Below are positions 34,596 through 42,380 of a DNA stretch of 64,000 nucleotides, piece by piece. A program made the position numbers and the translations under genes. Numbering within the stretch: position 1 is the stretch's first letter; the number at the start of each line of letters is the position of its first letter. The notes under the pieces were generated by a model that saw only the letters and a list, made by a program, of their open reading frames with translations, was not told the origin of the DNA and made no database searches. Origin of the DNA: JADFNB01 sp036397455 (GTDB lineage Bacteria; Gemmatimonadota; Gemmatimonadetes; Gemmatimonadales; GWC2-71-9); NCBI GenBank assembly GCA_036397455.1, contig DASWIX010000079.1, forward strand, positions 124,001-188,000, written 5' to 3'.

Positions 34596-35922
34596 CGCGC
34601 AGGAAGAACGGGAGTCGCTTGGAAAAATCCACCGGCATGGCGCGACGTACCTCGCTGAGTAGGTCGATGGTGACCTCGCCCCGGCCCTCACGCCGAGCGA
34701 ACGTCTCCACTCGTTCGATCACGACACCACGCACGAACGAGGGGATGCGGTTGATTCGCGCCTCCGCCTCGGGCGTCCAGCGGAGCCTCCGCTCGGTCGC
34801 CGATCCATACGTCACGGCTCGCAGGTGCTGCACCAACGGCACGTCCCCTGCCGGCTCGTACGCGCACGACGGATCCGCGGCCAACGGGTCGCCGGTGGTG
34901 GCGTACGCGCGTGCGCGACACCCGCCACAGAGCTGCCGGTATTCGCAGGCGCCACATTTGCCGCCCACCTGTCCACTCCGCAACTGGCTGAACAGGGGAG
35001 ACGATTGCCAGACCTCGGCGAACGGTGTCTGCATCAGGTCACCGGCCGGTAACGGCATATACGGACACGCGGTCAGCTTCCCGTCCGGGGTAATGCGACA
35101 ATAGTGCACGCCGCAAGGGCATCGCGTGGCGTAGTGCAGCATGGGCGAGGCGGGGACGCGCTGATGCACCAGACGCATGAAATGCGGCGCACACTTGGCG
35201 CGCACCATCATCCGGCCCAGATACGCCTCGTGCAGATCGACCAACTCCTCGAGCGCGCTCTCGTACGCAGCGGGCGACAGGTCGCCCATGCCACTCCCGC
35301 GTCCGGTCGCGACCAGGAAATACGCGTTGAACGACACCGCGCCGGCCTCGGCCGCCCACGCGACGAGCTCGTGCAGCTCCTCCCGATTGCCCTTGGTGAG
35401 CGTCGTCTGGACCACGAAGTCCAGTGCGTGCGCGCGCAGCCGCTCCACGGCGGCGCGGGTGGCATCGAGCGATCCGTGTCCATGGCGAAACCGATCGTGA
35501 TACGCCGGTCGCAGCGAATCGACGCTCACCGCCACACCCAGTACGCCGGCCTCACGCAGGGCATCGATCTTCGCGTCCGTGAGCAGCGTCCCGTTGGTCC
35601 CCACGACGACGGTCGCGCCGCCGCCGACCGCGTGGCGGGCGATCGTGCCCAAATCCTCACGCAGCAACGGCTCCCCACCTGACAGGATGAACATGGGCGC
35701 GGGGTTGAGTGCGAGGATCTCGTCGATGATCCGGAGGCAGTCGGCCGTGGATATCTCGCCAGCGAGCTGTTGGCCTGGCCCGGCGGAGATATAGCAGTGG
35801 GCGCACTCGAGGTTACACCGGCGGGTGAGATTCCACGCAACCACGTGTGGGACATACGACACGCGGGCGCCGGTCTCGACCTCACCGACCGGAGCATCCC
35901 CGAGCAGGGCGAGCGACGCCAC
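34585..35922 (-). CDS. Radical SAM/SPASM enzyme with C-terminal PCP_red domain
   Basis: A 445-residue protein. The radical SAM cluster motif is C-N-L-E-C-A-H-C (Cys36, 40, 43), followed by G-G-E-P-L. A SPASM-type Cys-rich region (C-P-C-G-V-H-Y-C, C-P-Y, C-G-A-C-E-Y-R-x-L-C-G-G-C-R-A-R) binds auxiliary Fe-S clusters, as in NirJ/AhbC/AhbD haem enzymes and peptide-modifying enzymes. The last 60 residues are a PCP_red-type domain (R-W-T-P-E-A-E-A-R-I-N-R-I-P-S-F-V-R), named after light-independent protochlorophyllide reductase. GTG 35922 follows the upstream stop by five bases. It may modify a haem or protein of the adjacent CydA-like complex. Confidence 0.88.
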   Translation of the reverse strand: MASLALLGDAPVGEVETGARVSYVPHVVAWNLTRRCNLECAHCYISAGPGQQLAGEISTADCLRIIDEILALNPAPMFILSGGEPLLREDLGTIARHAVGGGATVVVGTNGTLLTDAKIDALREAGVLGVAVSVDSLRPAYHDRFRHGHGSLDATRAAVERLRAHALDFVVQTTLTKGNREELHELVAWAAEAGAVSFNAYFLVATGRGSGMGDLSPAAYESALEELVDLHEAYLGRMMVRAKCAPHFMRLVHQRVPASPMLHYATRCPCGVHYCRITPDGKLTACPYMPLPAGDLMQTPFAEVWQSSPLFSQLRSGQVGGKCGACEYRQLCGGCRARAYATTGDPLAADPSCAYEPAGDVPLVQHLRAVTYGSATERRLRWTPEAEARINRIPSFVRGVVIERVETFARREGRGEVTIDLLSEVRRAMPVDFSKRLPFFLRDDA

Positions 35923-35927
35923 CCCGC

Positions 35928-37907
35928 TCAGTTGCTCCCGCTCGCGTCCTGCCGCATGAACCGCTCGAGCGCCGCCTTCGCTTCCTCCGGCGTGGCCGTC
36001 TTGAAATCGATCGGACACGCCGACGCTTTTTCCTCGATATCGCGGATCGGGCACCGTGTCACGCCTGACGCCTTGGCCTCCTCGATAAACCGCCGCATTT
36101 CCGGCGTCATCGCGTCGCCTCCCTCCGCCTCCGCGCGGATCTGCTTGGCGCGCAGCTCGCGGAACATGCCCATCATCGTCTCGGCGTCGAATTCATCGGC
36201 CTCGATCATCGCCTGCTTGTTCTCGTCCATGACCTGCGTGGTGATCCGCCACATCTCGTGGGCGCGCGCAAACCGTTCGACCGTGTTGCGCGCGAGCGGA
36301 CGGGCGATCAGTGGCACGGTGCGCAGGCGATCGAACGCCTCGCGGGTCCAGACGGGCGGATCCGCCACCGTGCGGGCGCGCGTCGTCACGTGCGAGGTCA
36401 CCGGACACGTCACGTCGACGGTCTGGCCCGCCGGCGTGGCGTCGTGGTCGCTGCCCAGGACCAACGTCCGCGCCATCTGTTCGTCCGCCTTCAATTCGGC
36501 AGCCGCGAGTTCTTCGGCGTCTCCGATCCCCATGATCAACTGCATATGGGTGGGCAACAGTTTCGTGATCGCTTCGTCGAGCCACCGGCCCGTCACGAGG
36601 TCGCCGCCCCCCTCCAGTACATATTCCTCGACCGCGCGCCGCGCGATGCCCTGGGCAAACGGCGGGACGCGCAGGATACGCATCTCCGCATCCGGCGCCC
36701 ACTCGAGTCCCGCTTCGCCGTCTTCCTCGATCCAGGGAATGTCTTCCGGTCGGATGCCATCGGTCCCGGTCACCAGCATGTTCGAGGCGGACAAGCGCAG
36801 CAGATTCTCCGTTTGGGAACCCATCTCCGTCCCATCGATCCGGTGCCCCCCGTGCCGACCGACGACGAGCAGACTCGGCTCGATTTCCGCCGCCCACTGC
36901 AGGATCACCTGAAACGGTTTGCCGATCAGGATCTGCGTCACGACCTCGACATCGGCAAACTCTCCGGCCATGACCTCGGCGCGTTTCACATTGGCCTGCG
37001 ACAGCTTGAGCAGACCCTTGTCGATGATGTTGTTGTGCAGTTCCTCCTGTTCCTCGAACTTGAAGACCTTCGAGGCCTTCACCGACAGCACGTCCTTGAT
37101 GTTGTTGAACACCGCGTGGTGGTATTCGACGTCGAATGCGCTGCAGACGTAGAGCGTGGCGCTGAATTCCTGCGCCAGTTCGAGCGCCACCCGCATGGCG
37201 CGGTAGCTGTACGCCGAGCCGTCGACGCACACCATGAACTTGCCGCCGCGCAGGGGACGTTCGTCGCGCACCACCAGCATGTCTTTCACGACCGAACGCG
37301 CCACCCGCGTCACGACGCCGCCGAGTTGTGAAAGCTCCTGGCGGCCGATCCCGTGCGCGCCAATGACCATCAGATCGTAGGCGCGCCCGGACGATCCGGC
37401 GACCTTCTCCTGCTGCGCTTCGTCTTCCGCGACGATGCGCCCGTCCTCGCCGAGCCGGACGTCGCCGCGGCGATGTTCCCCGCCGTCGTAATGAGCGGCG
37501 ATATTCGGATCAAATCCGATCAGGCTGGGAAGCTGCCCTGCCCCACCGTTCACTTCCTTGACGATTTCTTCGTAGTTGATGCCCTCGAGCAACTGACGCC
37601 GCAGGGGCACGTCCTGGCCGGCGCAGCGCCGTTCGACCTGATCGAGGAACGAATCCGAGATGAGTTGAAGCCCCTTTTCGATTAGCTTGTCGTGTACCTT
37701 GCGCTGGCGTTTGATCTCCTCCGGTGTCTGAAATTGCGCGGGCAGCCCCGTCTCGAGTTGGCGAAACCGCACGTCGTGGAGCCTGGCGGCGTACACATGA
37801 TTGCCGGTGATGCGTCCTCCCGTCCGCGCGCAGAGTTCGATGGCACGCTCGACGGCCCAATCGGAGTGTGGCGAGTTGTCAACCGGGACGAACACCTCAC
37901 GGTACAT
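35928..37907 (-). CDS. Tandem universal stress protein with two PCP_red-like domains
   Basis: A 659-residue soluble protein with GGAGAT before its ATG. Domains in order: UspA domain 1 (residues 1-215, nucleotide loop G-A-H-G-I-G near 173), UspA domain 2 (222-385, G-R-H-G-G-H near 350), PCP_red-like domain 1 (401-447, W-A-P-D-A-E ... V-P-P-F), and PCP_red-like domain 2 (519-565, W-T-R-E-A-F ... V-P-L-I-A-R). A helical tail with C-P-I-R-D-I-E and C-P-I-D-F follows. It is the first gene after the 38.05-kb promoter and may sense nucleotide or redox state for the complex encoded downstream. The architecture is rare to my knowledge. Confidence 0.85.
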   Translation of the reverse strand: MYREVFVPVDNSPHSDWAVERAIELCARTGGRITGNHVYAARLHDVRFRQLETGLPAQFQTPEEIKRQRKVHDKLIEKGLQLISDSFLDQVERRCAGQDVPLRRQLLEGINYEEIVKEVNGGAGQLPSLIGFDPNIAAHYDGGEHRRGDVRLGEDGRIVAEDEAQQEKVAGSSGRAYDLMVIGAHGIGRQELSQLGGVVTRVARSVVKDMLVVRDERPLRGGKFMVCVDGSAYSYRAMRVALELAQEFSATLYVCSAFDVEYHHAVFNNIKDVLSVKASKVFKFEEQEELHNNIIDKGLLKLSQANVKRAEVMAGEFADVEVVTQILIGKPFQVILQWAAEIEPSLLVVGRHGGHRIDGTEMGSQTENLLRLSASNMLVTGTDGIRPEDIPWIEEDGEAGLEWAPDAEMRILRVPPFAQGIARRAVEEYVLEGGGDLVTGRWLDEAITKLLPTHMQLIMGIGDAEELAAAELKADEQMARTLVLGSDHDATPAGQTVDVTCPVTSHVTTRARTVADPPVWTREAFDRLRTVPLIARPLARNTVERFARAHEMWRITTQVMDENKQAMIEADEFDAETMMGMFRELRAKQIRAEAEGGDAMTPEMRRFIEEAKASGVTRCPIRDIEEKASACPIDFKTATPEEAKAALERFMRQDASGSN

Positions 37908-38046
37908 GCACGATCTCCGTCGCTGGCGCACGTGACGCGCCGGCGGGTTGGTGAGTTCTCACGTCAACGGCGCCCCCGTCGGCCTACCGTCAGGCCGACC
38001 CCAGCGCCGTTCGATTTCCTACCAAACAGATCCCAAAAACCCCGCG

Positions 38047-38075
38047 AGTATGAGATACGCGGCGAGGCATGTCAA
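38047..38075 (-). promoter_or_regulatory. Sigma70-type promoter of the USP/radical SAM/CydA-like array
   Basis: On the minus strand TTGACA (38070-38075) and CATACT (38047-38052) are exactly 17 bases apart. The -35 box overlaps the ferredoxin stop codon. The leader to the ATG at 37907 would be about 130 bases. It is the best promoter match in the window. Confidence 0.65.
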
Positions 38076-38314
38076 GGGACGATCTGACGGCCGTCCGCGT
38101 CCCAGACGGTGAGCGCATCGACGGGACAGGCTTCACAGGCGCTGATCAGCCGCGGGCGGTCCACTCGCTCGGGTTCCACGAATGCGCAGATCCCGTCCCC
38201 ATCGAGCTGAAACGCGTCCGGTGCCGCGTCCACGCAGTCACCAAACGACACACACAGGGTCACGTCGATCGCGATCCGGAGATCGTGAACCTGCCGCGCC
38301 GTGGGGTCGTCCAC
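38072..38314 (-). CDS. Small ferredoxin
   Basis: An 80-residue single-cluster ferredoxin: C-V-S-F-G-D-C (Cys-x5-Cys) near the start and A-C-E-A-C-P near residue 65, with G-x-C-A-F-V between. The pattern is that of [3Fe-4S] ferredoxins of actinobacterial type, but an extra Cys three residues before the C-P could allow a [4Fe-4S] cluster. The GTG start overlaps the previous stop by one base (TAGTG) and has GAAGGGA upstream. It could supply electrons to the radical SAM enzyme. Confidence 0.88.
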   Translation of the reverse strand: MDDPTARQVHDLRIAIDVTLCVSFGDCVDAAPDAFQLDGDGICAFVEPERVDRPRLISACEACPVDALTVWDADGRQIVP

Positions 38315-38754
38315 TACATCCCTTCCAGGCCAAGGTCGCCACGCGCCCGGTCCATGACCGCAGGGGTGATCAGGTCGATACCCCGTTCCACCGCATATTC
38401 CACATAGATCTTCTTGATCATGCCGCGCACGAACGTCGGCGCCCGGGTGAGGCGTTCTTCGGCTTCCGGCGACCAGCGGGGACGAGCTGACCGCGCCGGG
38501 AGCGCATCCACGAAGGCATCGTCCCGGCCTTCCACCCGCGAGCGGACGAGTTCCATCGGTTGGGGGTCGAGCGTTCGGCCCCCGATCTTGACACCCAGCG
38601 AACTCACGAGCTGCGATTCCATCGGGTTGGCAAGCATGGCGACCGCGCGGCCGCACTGCGGACACCGGAACGCCGCGCCGAAGGTGCCGTCGCCCGATTG
38701 CTGGCGCTCCTCGAAGTCCATCTGCCGGTCGCATTCGAGACAGAGGAATTTCAT
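38314..38754 (-). CDS. Zinc-ribbon protein with PCP_red domain
   Basis: A 146-residue protein: an N-terminal zinc ribbon (C-L-E-C ... C-P-Q-C, residues 5-35), a middle linker, and a C-terminal PCP_red domain (about 97-140, W-S-P-E-A-E-E-R-L-T-R-A-P-T-F-V-R). Its ATG overlaps the mrp stop (ATGA). With the radical SAM and USP genes it makes at least four PCP_red-like domains within 4.2 kb. The domain's role outside chlorophyll synthesis is not known. Confidence 0.82.
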   Translation of the reverse strand: MKFLCLECDRQMDFEERQQSGDGTFGAAFRCPQCGRAVAMLANPMESQLVSSLGVKIGGRTLDPQPMELVRSRVEGRDDAFVDALPARSARPRWSPEAEERLTRAPTFVRGMIKKIYVEYAVERGIDLITPAVMDRARGDLGLEGM

Positions 38755-39572
38755 GGCAGCAGACCCACGGTGCGGGCAATCGTCTCGGCAAACTGAGGTG
38801 ACGGTGTAGGGGAAAACGGGATCGATCCCAGCAGCGGGGCGCCGAATGCGCGAGCGAGTTGGGCGCCGGCGTCCCCGGCGAATAGTGGGCGCACCATGCG
38901 GCACTCAGGGCAATGATATCCGGCCATGTTTTCCACAATCCCGAGCACACGGATTCCGGCGTTGCTCGCCGCTCGCAAGGTGCGCTCCACCGACCGTCGC
39001 GACTCGTCACTCGGAATCGTCACGGCCACGGCACCGTAGAGATCGGGAACCAACGCCGCCACGTCCGTGACACCGTCCGCGCCGGGAGGCAGGTCGATGA
39101 CCAGGAGATCCAACGGGCCCCAGACGACGTCACTCAGGAATTCTCTGAGGGCCCCGGTCTCCAACGTCGAGCGCCAGACGAATCGTTCGGCTTCGGGCTC
39201 CCGCCAGGTCAACGGTTGCCCTTCCGCAAGCAGGTGATCGGACGACACCACCCGGGTGCCTGCGGTCCCGATCGCGGGATGCACGCCGTCATCGGTCACG
39301 TGCAACGGCCCGTGGGCTTCGAGCAACCGCGCAACCGTCGGGCTTCGGAGATCGGCGTCCAGCACGCCGACGGCGCGGCCTTCCCGCGCCGCTCCGACCG
39401 CCAGCCCCGCCGAGACGTAGCTTTTTCCCACCCCACCCTTTCCGCTCAGGACGGCGACCACGGCGCGAACGTCGGCGAGCCGCGCACGGACCCGTGCACG
39501 CTGGGCCTCGACCTGGGCGCCGAGCGCCGACCGGTCGGTCCCGGACAGCGCGAAATAGCCGCGGAAGCTCAC
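38751..39572 (-). CDS. mrp: Mrp/NBP35-type P-loop ATPase, Fe-S cluster carrier
   Basis: A 273-residue protein with the deviant Walker A L-S-G-K-G-G-V-G-K-S (near residue 42), D-A-D-L-R-S-P (A' motif), D-L-P-P-G and the C-terminal C-P-E-C pair that binds a bridging Fe-S cluster in the dimer. It lacks the N-terminal DUF59 domain of longer Mrp proteins. It starts at a GTG overlapping the previous stop (GTGA). It probably inserts clusters into the ferredoxin or radical SAM enzyme encoded just downstream. The symbol apbC is also used. Confidence 0.9.
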   Translation of the reverse strand: MSFRGYFALSGTDRSALGAQVEAQRARVRARLADVRAVVAVLSGKGGVGKSYVSAGLAVGAAREGRAVGVLDADLRSPTVARLLEAHGPLHVTDDGVHPAIGTAGTRVVSSDHLLAEGQPLTWREPEAERFVWRSTLETGALREFLSDVVWGPLDLLVIDLPPGADGVTDVAALVPDLYGAVAVTIPSDESRRSVERTLRAASNAGIRVLGIVENMAGYHCPECRMVRPLFAGDAGAQLARAFGAPLLGSIPFSPTPSPQFAETIARTVGLLP

Positions 39573-39985
39573 AGGTCCCACGCGGCGCGGGCGAGCGCCC
39601 ACATGCTGACGAGCACGATGACCATGGCGATGATGTAAAACCCGGGGGGGAGGCGAGACAACTCCGTATCCACGAACGCCCGATTGATCAACGGCGGGAA
39701 CCGTAACGCCTGCACACCCCAGATGATCCGAGCGATCCATACATTTTCCCAGCCGAACAACCCCCAGAACACAAACAGGACGATCCCGGCACCGAGGAGG
39801 AGGAACAGGACAGGGGGACCGAACCGCGCCGGCAACATGTCGTGCCGATACATCACCCAGGCAGCGGCCTCATACAGAATCCCGAGGTGCAGGTAGACGA
39901 AGGCCGCCTGGCGGAACTTGCGCGCGCGCGGCTCGGGCCAGCGGGCACGCGCGGTGGCCCCCGCGGGAGCAGTCTTGTCAGCCAT
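39569..39985 (-). CDS. Hypothetical membrane protein
   Basis: A 138-residue protein with three to four predicted transmembrane helices (about 27-46, 55-75, 80-92 and 114-134) and a basic N-terminal tail of 24 residues. I do not recognise it. It is the first gene of the mrp/PCP_red/ferredoxin group and is coupled to mrp by GTGA, so it is probably part of the same system. Confidence 0.75.
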   Translation of the reverse strand: MADKTAPAGATARARWPEPRARKFRQAAFVYLHLGILYEAAAWVMYRHDMLPARFGPPVLFLLLGAGIVLFVFWGLFGWENVWIARIIWGVQALRFPPLINRAFVDTELSRLPPGFYIIAMVIVLVSMWALARAAWDL

Positions 39986-40071
39986 GGTCAGGCCCCGCGG
40001 CCGCGAATTGACGGTGCGCGCCGCGCCCGGCTACTGTCCACACCATGTCGGCCACCGGTTCAAGGACTCGC

Positions 40072-40647
40072 ATGCCCATGCCCCTTGCCATCCTGCTTCT
40101 GGCGTTCATGCTGGTGTTGGGCTACCTCGTGGTGAGCCCGTTGGCCCGCCGCGACGTCAGGGCGTATGCTCCAACGCCGGACGGGAGGCGGGAGCCCCCC
40201 CCCGAGGGACTGTACCTCGATACCGTCACGGTCGACGCACGTGACGAAACCGCATGGCGGTACCTCGACCTGGCCACGGGCATCATCGGCGTTCCACCCG
40301 ATACCACCGGCTGGGATCTTGCGTTCCGACGTTTTCACGTGATCACGTCGGGCGCGGCGCTGGACCTGGGCGCAACCGGGTTCGACGATGTCCGTTTGCT
40401 CCCGGACACCGGGTATGTCGTCACGACGATGGCGGATGACACGGTGAACCCGGCGTTGCATCACTGGTACCGCTACAGTTTCGTGTCGCACCTACTCGAA
40501 CCCGGCGGGCGTACGTTCGGGCTCCGCACGGAGGACAACCAATACGCAAAACTCGAGTTTCTCAGCTACTACTGCCCCGGTACCGTTCCCGGCTGCATCA
40601 CGCTCCGCTACGCCTACCAGGGCGCCGGCGGCAACGCGTTCGAATAG
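40072..40647 (+). CDS. HmuY-like membrane-anchored protein
   Basis: A 191-residue protein: N-terminal hydrophobic signal or anchor (residues 3-22), then a beta-rich HmuY-family domain with W-R-Y-L-D-L-A-T-G, G-W-D-L-A-F-R-R-F-H-V and the end strand I-T-L-R-Y-A-Y-Q. HmuY proteins bind haem at the cell surface in Bacteroidetes; ligand His residues cannot be assigned here. AAGGA six bases before ATG 40072 favours this start over ATG 40045. It is divergent from the mrp operon and convergent with the next gene, with a 6-base gap. Confidence 0.72.
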   Translation: MPMPLAILLLAFMLVLGYLVVSPLARRDVRAYAPTPDGRREPPPEGLYLDTVTVDARDETAWRYLDLATGIIGVPPDTTGWDLAFRRFHVITSGAALDLGATGFDDVRLLPDTGYVVTTMADDTVNPALHHWYRYSFVSHLLEPGGRTFGLRTEDNQYAKLEFLSYYCPGTVPGCITLRYAYQGAGGNAFE

Positions 40648-40653
40648 AGTTCC

Positions 40654-41157
40654 CTACTCGCCGTCGGCGGTCTCGCCGAGTGGATGCAGGGCCAGGACCT
40701 CCCGGATGCGCGGATGTACCCGCCAGAGGTAGAACCCCATGCCGCCGGCAGCAATGAGGTTGCCGATCGCCACGTTCGACCACGCGAGGGCACCCAACAG
40801 CGGCTGCGCCATCGTCGCCACCACGATGTAGAAACCCACTTCGAAGATGGCGAAGAAGACGACCACGATGAACAGGGTCGACGGAAACGAGTCGACCAGG
40901 GCCGCGAGCATCGCCGCGACGAGACCCACCGCGCCAAACGCCACCACGTGCAGCATGGTATACGCGATCACCGCCTGGAACGTGACCGCGACCGCCTCCG
41001 GATCATGCACGCCCCAGAACGTGGCGGAACCCAACATCGCGGGGGTGAAGAACACCCGCCCCGCGACGAGGTCCACGAGAAAGAACCAGCACGCGACCGC
41101 CGCCGCTCCGATGAGGCCGGCAATCAAGCCTTCCCGCAGAATGCGCTGCACGTTCAT
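40654..41157 (-). CDS. Hypothetical polytopic membrane protein
   Basis: A 167-residue protein with four predicted transmembrane helices (about 10-32, 53-75, 83-105 and 112-132) and a charged C-terminal tail. GGTGGAG precedes the ATG. Glycine-rich helix starts (G-L-I-A-G-L-I-G-A-A) are the only notable pattern. No family is recognised. A TATATT box lies 32 bases upstream, so it may have its own promoter. Confidence 0.75.
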   Translation of the reverse strand: MNVQRILREGLIAGLIGAAAVACWFFLVDLVAGRVFFTPAMLGSATFWGVHDPEAVAVTFQAVIAYTMLHVVAFGAVGLVAAMLAALVDSFPSTLFIVVVFFAIFEVGFYIVVATMAQPLLGALAWSNVAIGNLIAAGGMGFYLWRVHPRIREVLALHPLGETADGE

Positions 41158-41189
41158 ACGCGCTCCACCGTCCGGTTCAAGGTCACGCC

Positions 41190-41195
41190 AATATA
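41190..41195 (-). promoter_or_regulatory. TATATT box upstream of the membrane protein gene
   Basis: TATATT lies in the 70-base gap between the enoyl-CoA hydratase gene and the next gene, 32 bases before its ATG. It matches the boxes at 12921 and 18352. No clear -35 is seen. Confidence 0.3.
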
Positions 41196-41227
41196 TCGAT
41201 TCCGAACGAACGCGCGAGTCAGTGCCA

Positions 41228-41989
41228 CTATTGCCGGAGGAATCGCTCGATCGCCTCGCGAAAGTCGGGCGTCTGCCGCGCCACCGCGTTGACCTCGGCG
41301 CCAAGCCGTACGCCCGCGTCGAAACCCATCACGTCGAGCGCGTAGAGTTGCTGTTTGATGAGCGCCAGGGCCGACGGGCTCGCGGCCCGCAATAGCCCGA
41401 GGAACGCCGCCACGGAGTCCTCGAAGCCGGCCGCCGGGAACACACGGGCGACCAGGCCGCACCGCACCGCTTCGGTTGCATCGAGCGACCGTCCGGTTGC
41501 GACCAAATCGAACGCCACCCGTTCGCTGGTGGCGCGTCGCAGCATGGTCATCACCATCGCCGGAACGAACCCCCGGCGCACCTCCGGATAGCCGAACGTG
41601 GCATCGTCCCGGGCCACGGTGAGGTCACACGCGGTCGCCAGTCCGCAGCCACCGGCCAACGCCCGCCCATGGACGATGGCGACGACCGGCTTGGGCAGTG
41701 CCCGCATGCGCGTGAACACGGCCCCCAGGCGGGCGGCATCTTCGCGATTCTCCGCCAGGCTCCGGTCGGCGGATGCCAGGAGTTCGGTGAGATCGGCGCC
41801 GGCGCAGAAGTCCGAGCCGCTGCCTCGTACCGCAACAACGCGAACCGCGACGTCGAGATCAGCGCGCTCGAGGTGTGCCGTGAGGGCGTGGATCATCGCG
41901 CCGTCGAGCGCATTGCGTTTTTCGGGACGGTTGAGCGTCAGGGTGAGGACGCCATCGTCCAGCGTGTCGAGGACGCGGTCAGTCGACAT
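41228..41989 (-). CDS. Enoyl-CoA hydratase/isomerase family protein
   Basis: A 253-residue crotonase-fold enzyme. The substrate pocket blocks N-R-P-E-K-R-N-A-L-D, G-S-D-F-C-A-G-A-D-L (oxyanion-hole region 1), G-R-A-L-A-G-G-C-G-L (region 2) and G-Y-P-E-V-R-R-G-F-V-P (with a catalytic Glu) are all present. In this operon, with an acyl-CoA carboxyltransferase and AtuA proteins, a methylglutaconyl-CoA or geranyl-pathway hydratase (LiuC/AtuE-like) is the likely role. The ATG overlaps the previous stop by 11 bases. Confidence 0.92.
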   Translation of the reverse strand: MSTDRVLDTLDDGVLTLTLNRPEKRNALDGAMIHALTAHLERADLDVAVRVVAVRGSGSDFCAGADLTELLASADRSLAENREDAARLGAVFTRMRALPKPVVAIVHGRALAGGCGLATACDLTVARDDATFGYPEVRRGFVPAMVMTMLRRATSERVAFDLVATGRSLDATEAVRCGLVARVFPAAGFEDSVAAFLGLLRAASPSALALIKQQLYALDVMGFDAGVRLGAEVNAVARQTPDFREAIERFLRQ

Positions 41990-42356
41990 CGAGCGTGGCG
42001 GGAACGGGGATTTCCATACGGAGCAGCGCCGTCGAAAGGACCTTGCCCTGCGCGTCGGTCTTGAGCGACAGTGTGCCGCCACCACCCAGTGCCCCGTGCA
42101 ACAGAAAGTTGAGCGCGCCCAGGTTGGGGAGTTCATGCCGCTCCACGGGGCCGTGAATCACACCGCGAAAATGCCGCGTGACCCGCGCCACCGTAACTTC
42201 CTTGACCAGAATCGGATAGTACCGCGGATGAAGCGCGATCAGCCCGACGTTGGCGGTATCGCCTTTGTCGCCGCTCCGCGCATGCGCGAGGCGCACGAGC
42301 GCTACCATCCGGCCGGTCGCCTTCGTGCGCCGTTTGCGATTCGCGCGTCGCGGCAT
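41979..42356 (-). CDS. AtuA C-terminal-domain protein (ferredoxin-like fold)
   Basis: A 125-residue protein with the family signature A-H-A-R-S-G-D-K-G-D-T-A-N-V-G-L and P-N-L-G-A-L-N-F-L-L-H-G-A-L-G-G-G. In many bacteria this domain is the C-terminal third of AtuA; here it is a separate gene 24 bases after the AtuA gene. A basic N-terminal extension of about 16 residues may be spurious; the inner Met17 is another possible start. Confidence 0.88.
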   Translation of the reverse strand: MPRRANRKRRTKATGRMVALVRLAHARSGDKGDTANVGLIALHPRYYPILVKEVTVARVTRHFRGVIHGPVERHELPNLGALNFLLHGALGGGGTLSLKTDAQGKVLSTALLRMEIPVPATLDVD

Positions 42357-42380
42357 CAGAGGGACACACTCATGGTCGGG

